Positions 23,539 through 23,652 of a DNA stretch of 23,652 bases are shown here, piece by piece; position 1 is the stretch's first letter, and each line of letters starts with the position of its first letter. The stretch spans positions 1 through 23,652 of the forward strand of contig CALHQJ010000074.1 in NCBI GenBank assembly GCA_938036545.1, read 5' to 3'. The notes beneath the pieces are model-generated. The model worked only from the letters and a program-made list of their open reading frames with translations. It made no database searches and was not told where the DNA came from. The stretch is from an uncultured Clostridium sp. Lineage in GTDB: Bacteria; Bacillota; Clostridia; Lachnospirales; Lachnospiraceae. A program made the position numbers and the translations under genes.

Positions 23539-23652
23539 TTTCTTTCATATTGGTATATACGTAAACAATGGCCGACAACACAGAAAATAGAAACATAATA
23601 ACCGAAAGAGCTGCTGCTTTTTCATAATGACCATTATTAAACTGCGTATATA
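23535..23652 (-). CDS. C-terminus of a membrane transporter permease, partial
   Basis: An open frame enters from the window edge and stops at TGA 23535-23537. The visible 38 residues include FNNGHYEKAAALSVIMFLFS and a final membrane helix ending VYVYQYERK. The pattern (short loop, xxAAALSVIM, helix, basic end) fits the last helix of a binding-protein-dependent ABC transporter permease. Its overlap with the GDPD gene suggests uptake of a phosphodiester or related solute, as in ugp-type systems, but this is inference. Confidence 0.55.

Noticed and set aside
1..23652. CRISPR arrays, insertion sequences, phage or toxin-antitoxin genes
   Set aside because: No regularly spaced repeats, transposase motifs, integrase or paired small toxin genes were seen in any region.

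Overview
The window looks like chromosomal DNA from a low-to-mid-GC, Gram-positive anaerobe of the class Clostridia, most likely a Lachnospiraceae-type gut bacterium. The reasons are strong AGGAGG ribosome-binding sites, several TTG starts, an A/V-type ATPase operon, an EFR1-type flavodoxin-ferredoxin protein, Spo/Dac-type carboxypeptidase architecture and Firmicutes-type promoters and terminators. The genus assignment is inference.

Layout. 1-58 (-): the 5' part of a tRNA-Lys(CTT) cut by the window edge. 190-1502 (-): a short operon trmB - small six-cysteine protein (602-754) - trxA, with its own promoter and terminator. 1760-2692 (+): a membrane protein joining a cytosolic DUF4145/HEPN-like domain to an extracytoplasmic SH3b domain. 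2838-11424 (+): a complete nine-gene V/A-type ATPase operon in the order stalk H/G - C - I - K - F - E - A - B - D, closed by a terminator. 11451-15628 (+): a Lit-like (TIGR01906/DUF1461) membrane protein, a D-Ala-D-Ala carboxypeptidase with a transmembrane anchor and basic tail, and a KdpD/KdpE-like two-component pair without kdpFABC. 15674-18351 (-): ArsC/Spx-fold protein, MmcQ/YjbR protein, EFR1 flavoprotein and a DEDDh exonuclease with a zinc ribbon. 18552-19593 (+): a zinc alcohol dehydrogenase gene broken by one extra base. 19707-20594 (+): a cation diffusion facilitator. 20646-20702: bidirectional terminator. 20753-23652 (-): decayed oxidoreductase and GNAT fragments, a MATE transporter, a glycerophosphodiester phosphodiesterase and the C-terminus of a transporter permease.

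How they work together. The V/A-ATPase genes encode all subunits needed for a rotary ion pump or synthase. The block after it is an envelope module: lipoprotein acyl remodelling (lit-like), peptidoglycan trimming (dac) and a sensor kinase/regulator pair that appears co-transcribed with dac from a promoter inside the end of the lit-like gene. The permease-GDPD-MATE genes overlap each other and form a transport operon whose downstream part is eroded.

I did not find an obviously new multi-gene system. The strongest candidates for unfamiliar biology are the six-cysteine small protein coupled to thioredoxin, the DUF4145-TM-SH3b protein, and the dac-kinase-regulator unit. No CRISPR array, insertion sequence or phage gene was seen.
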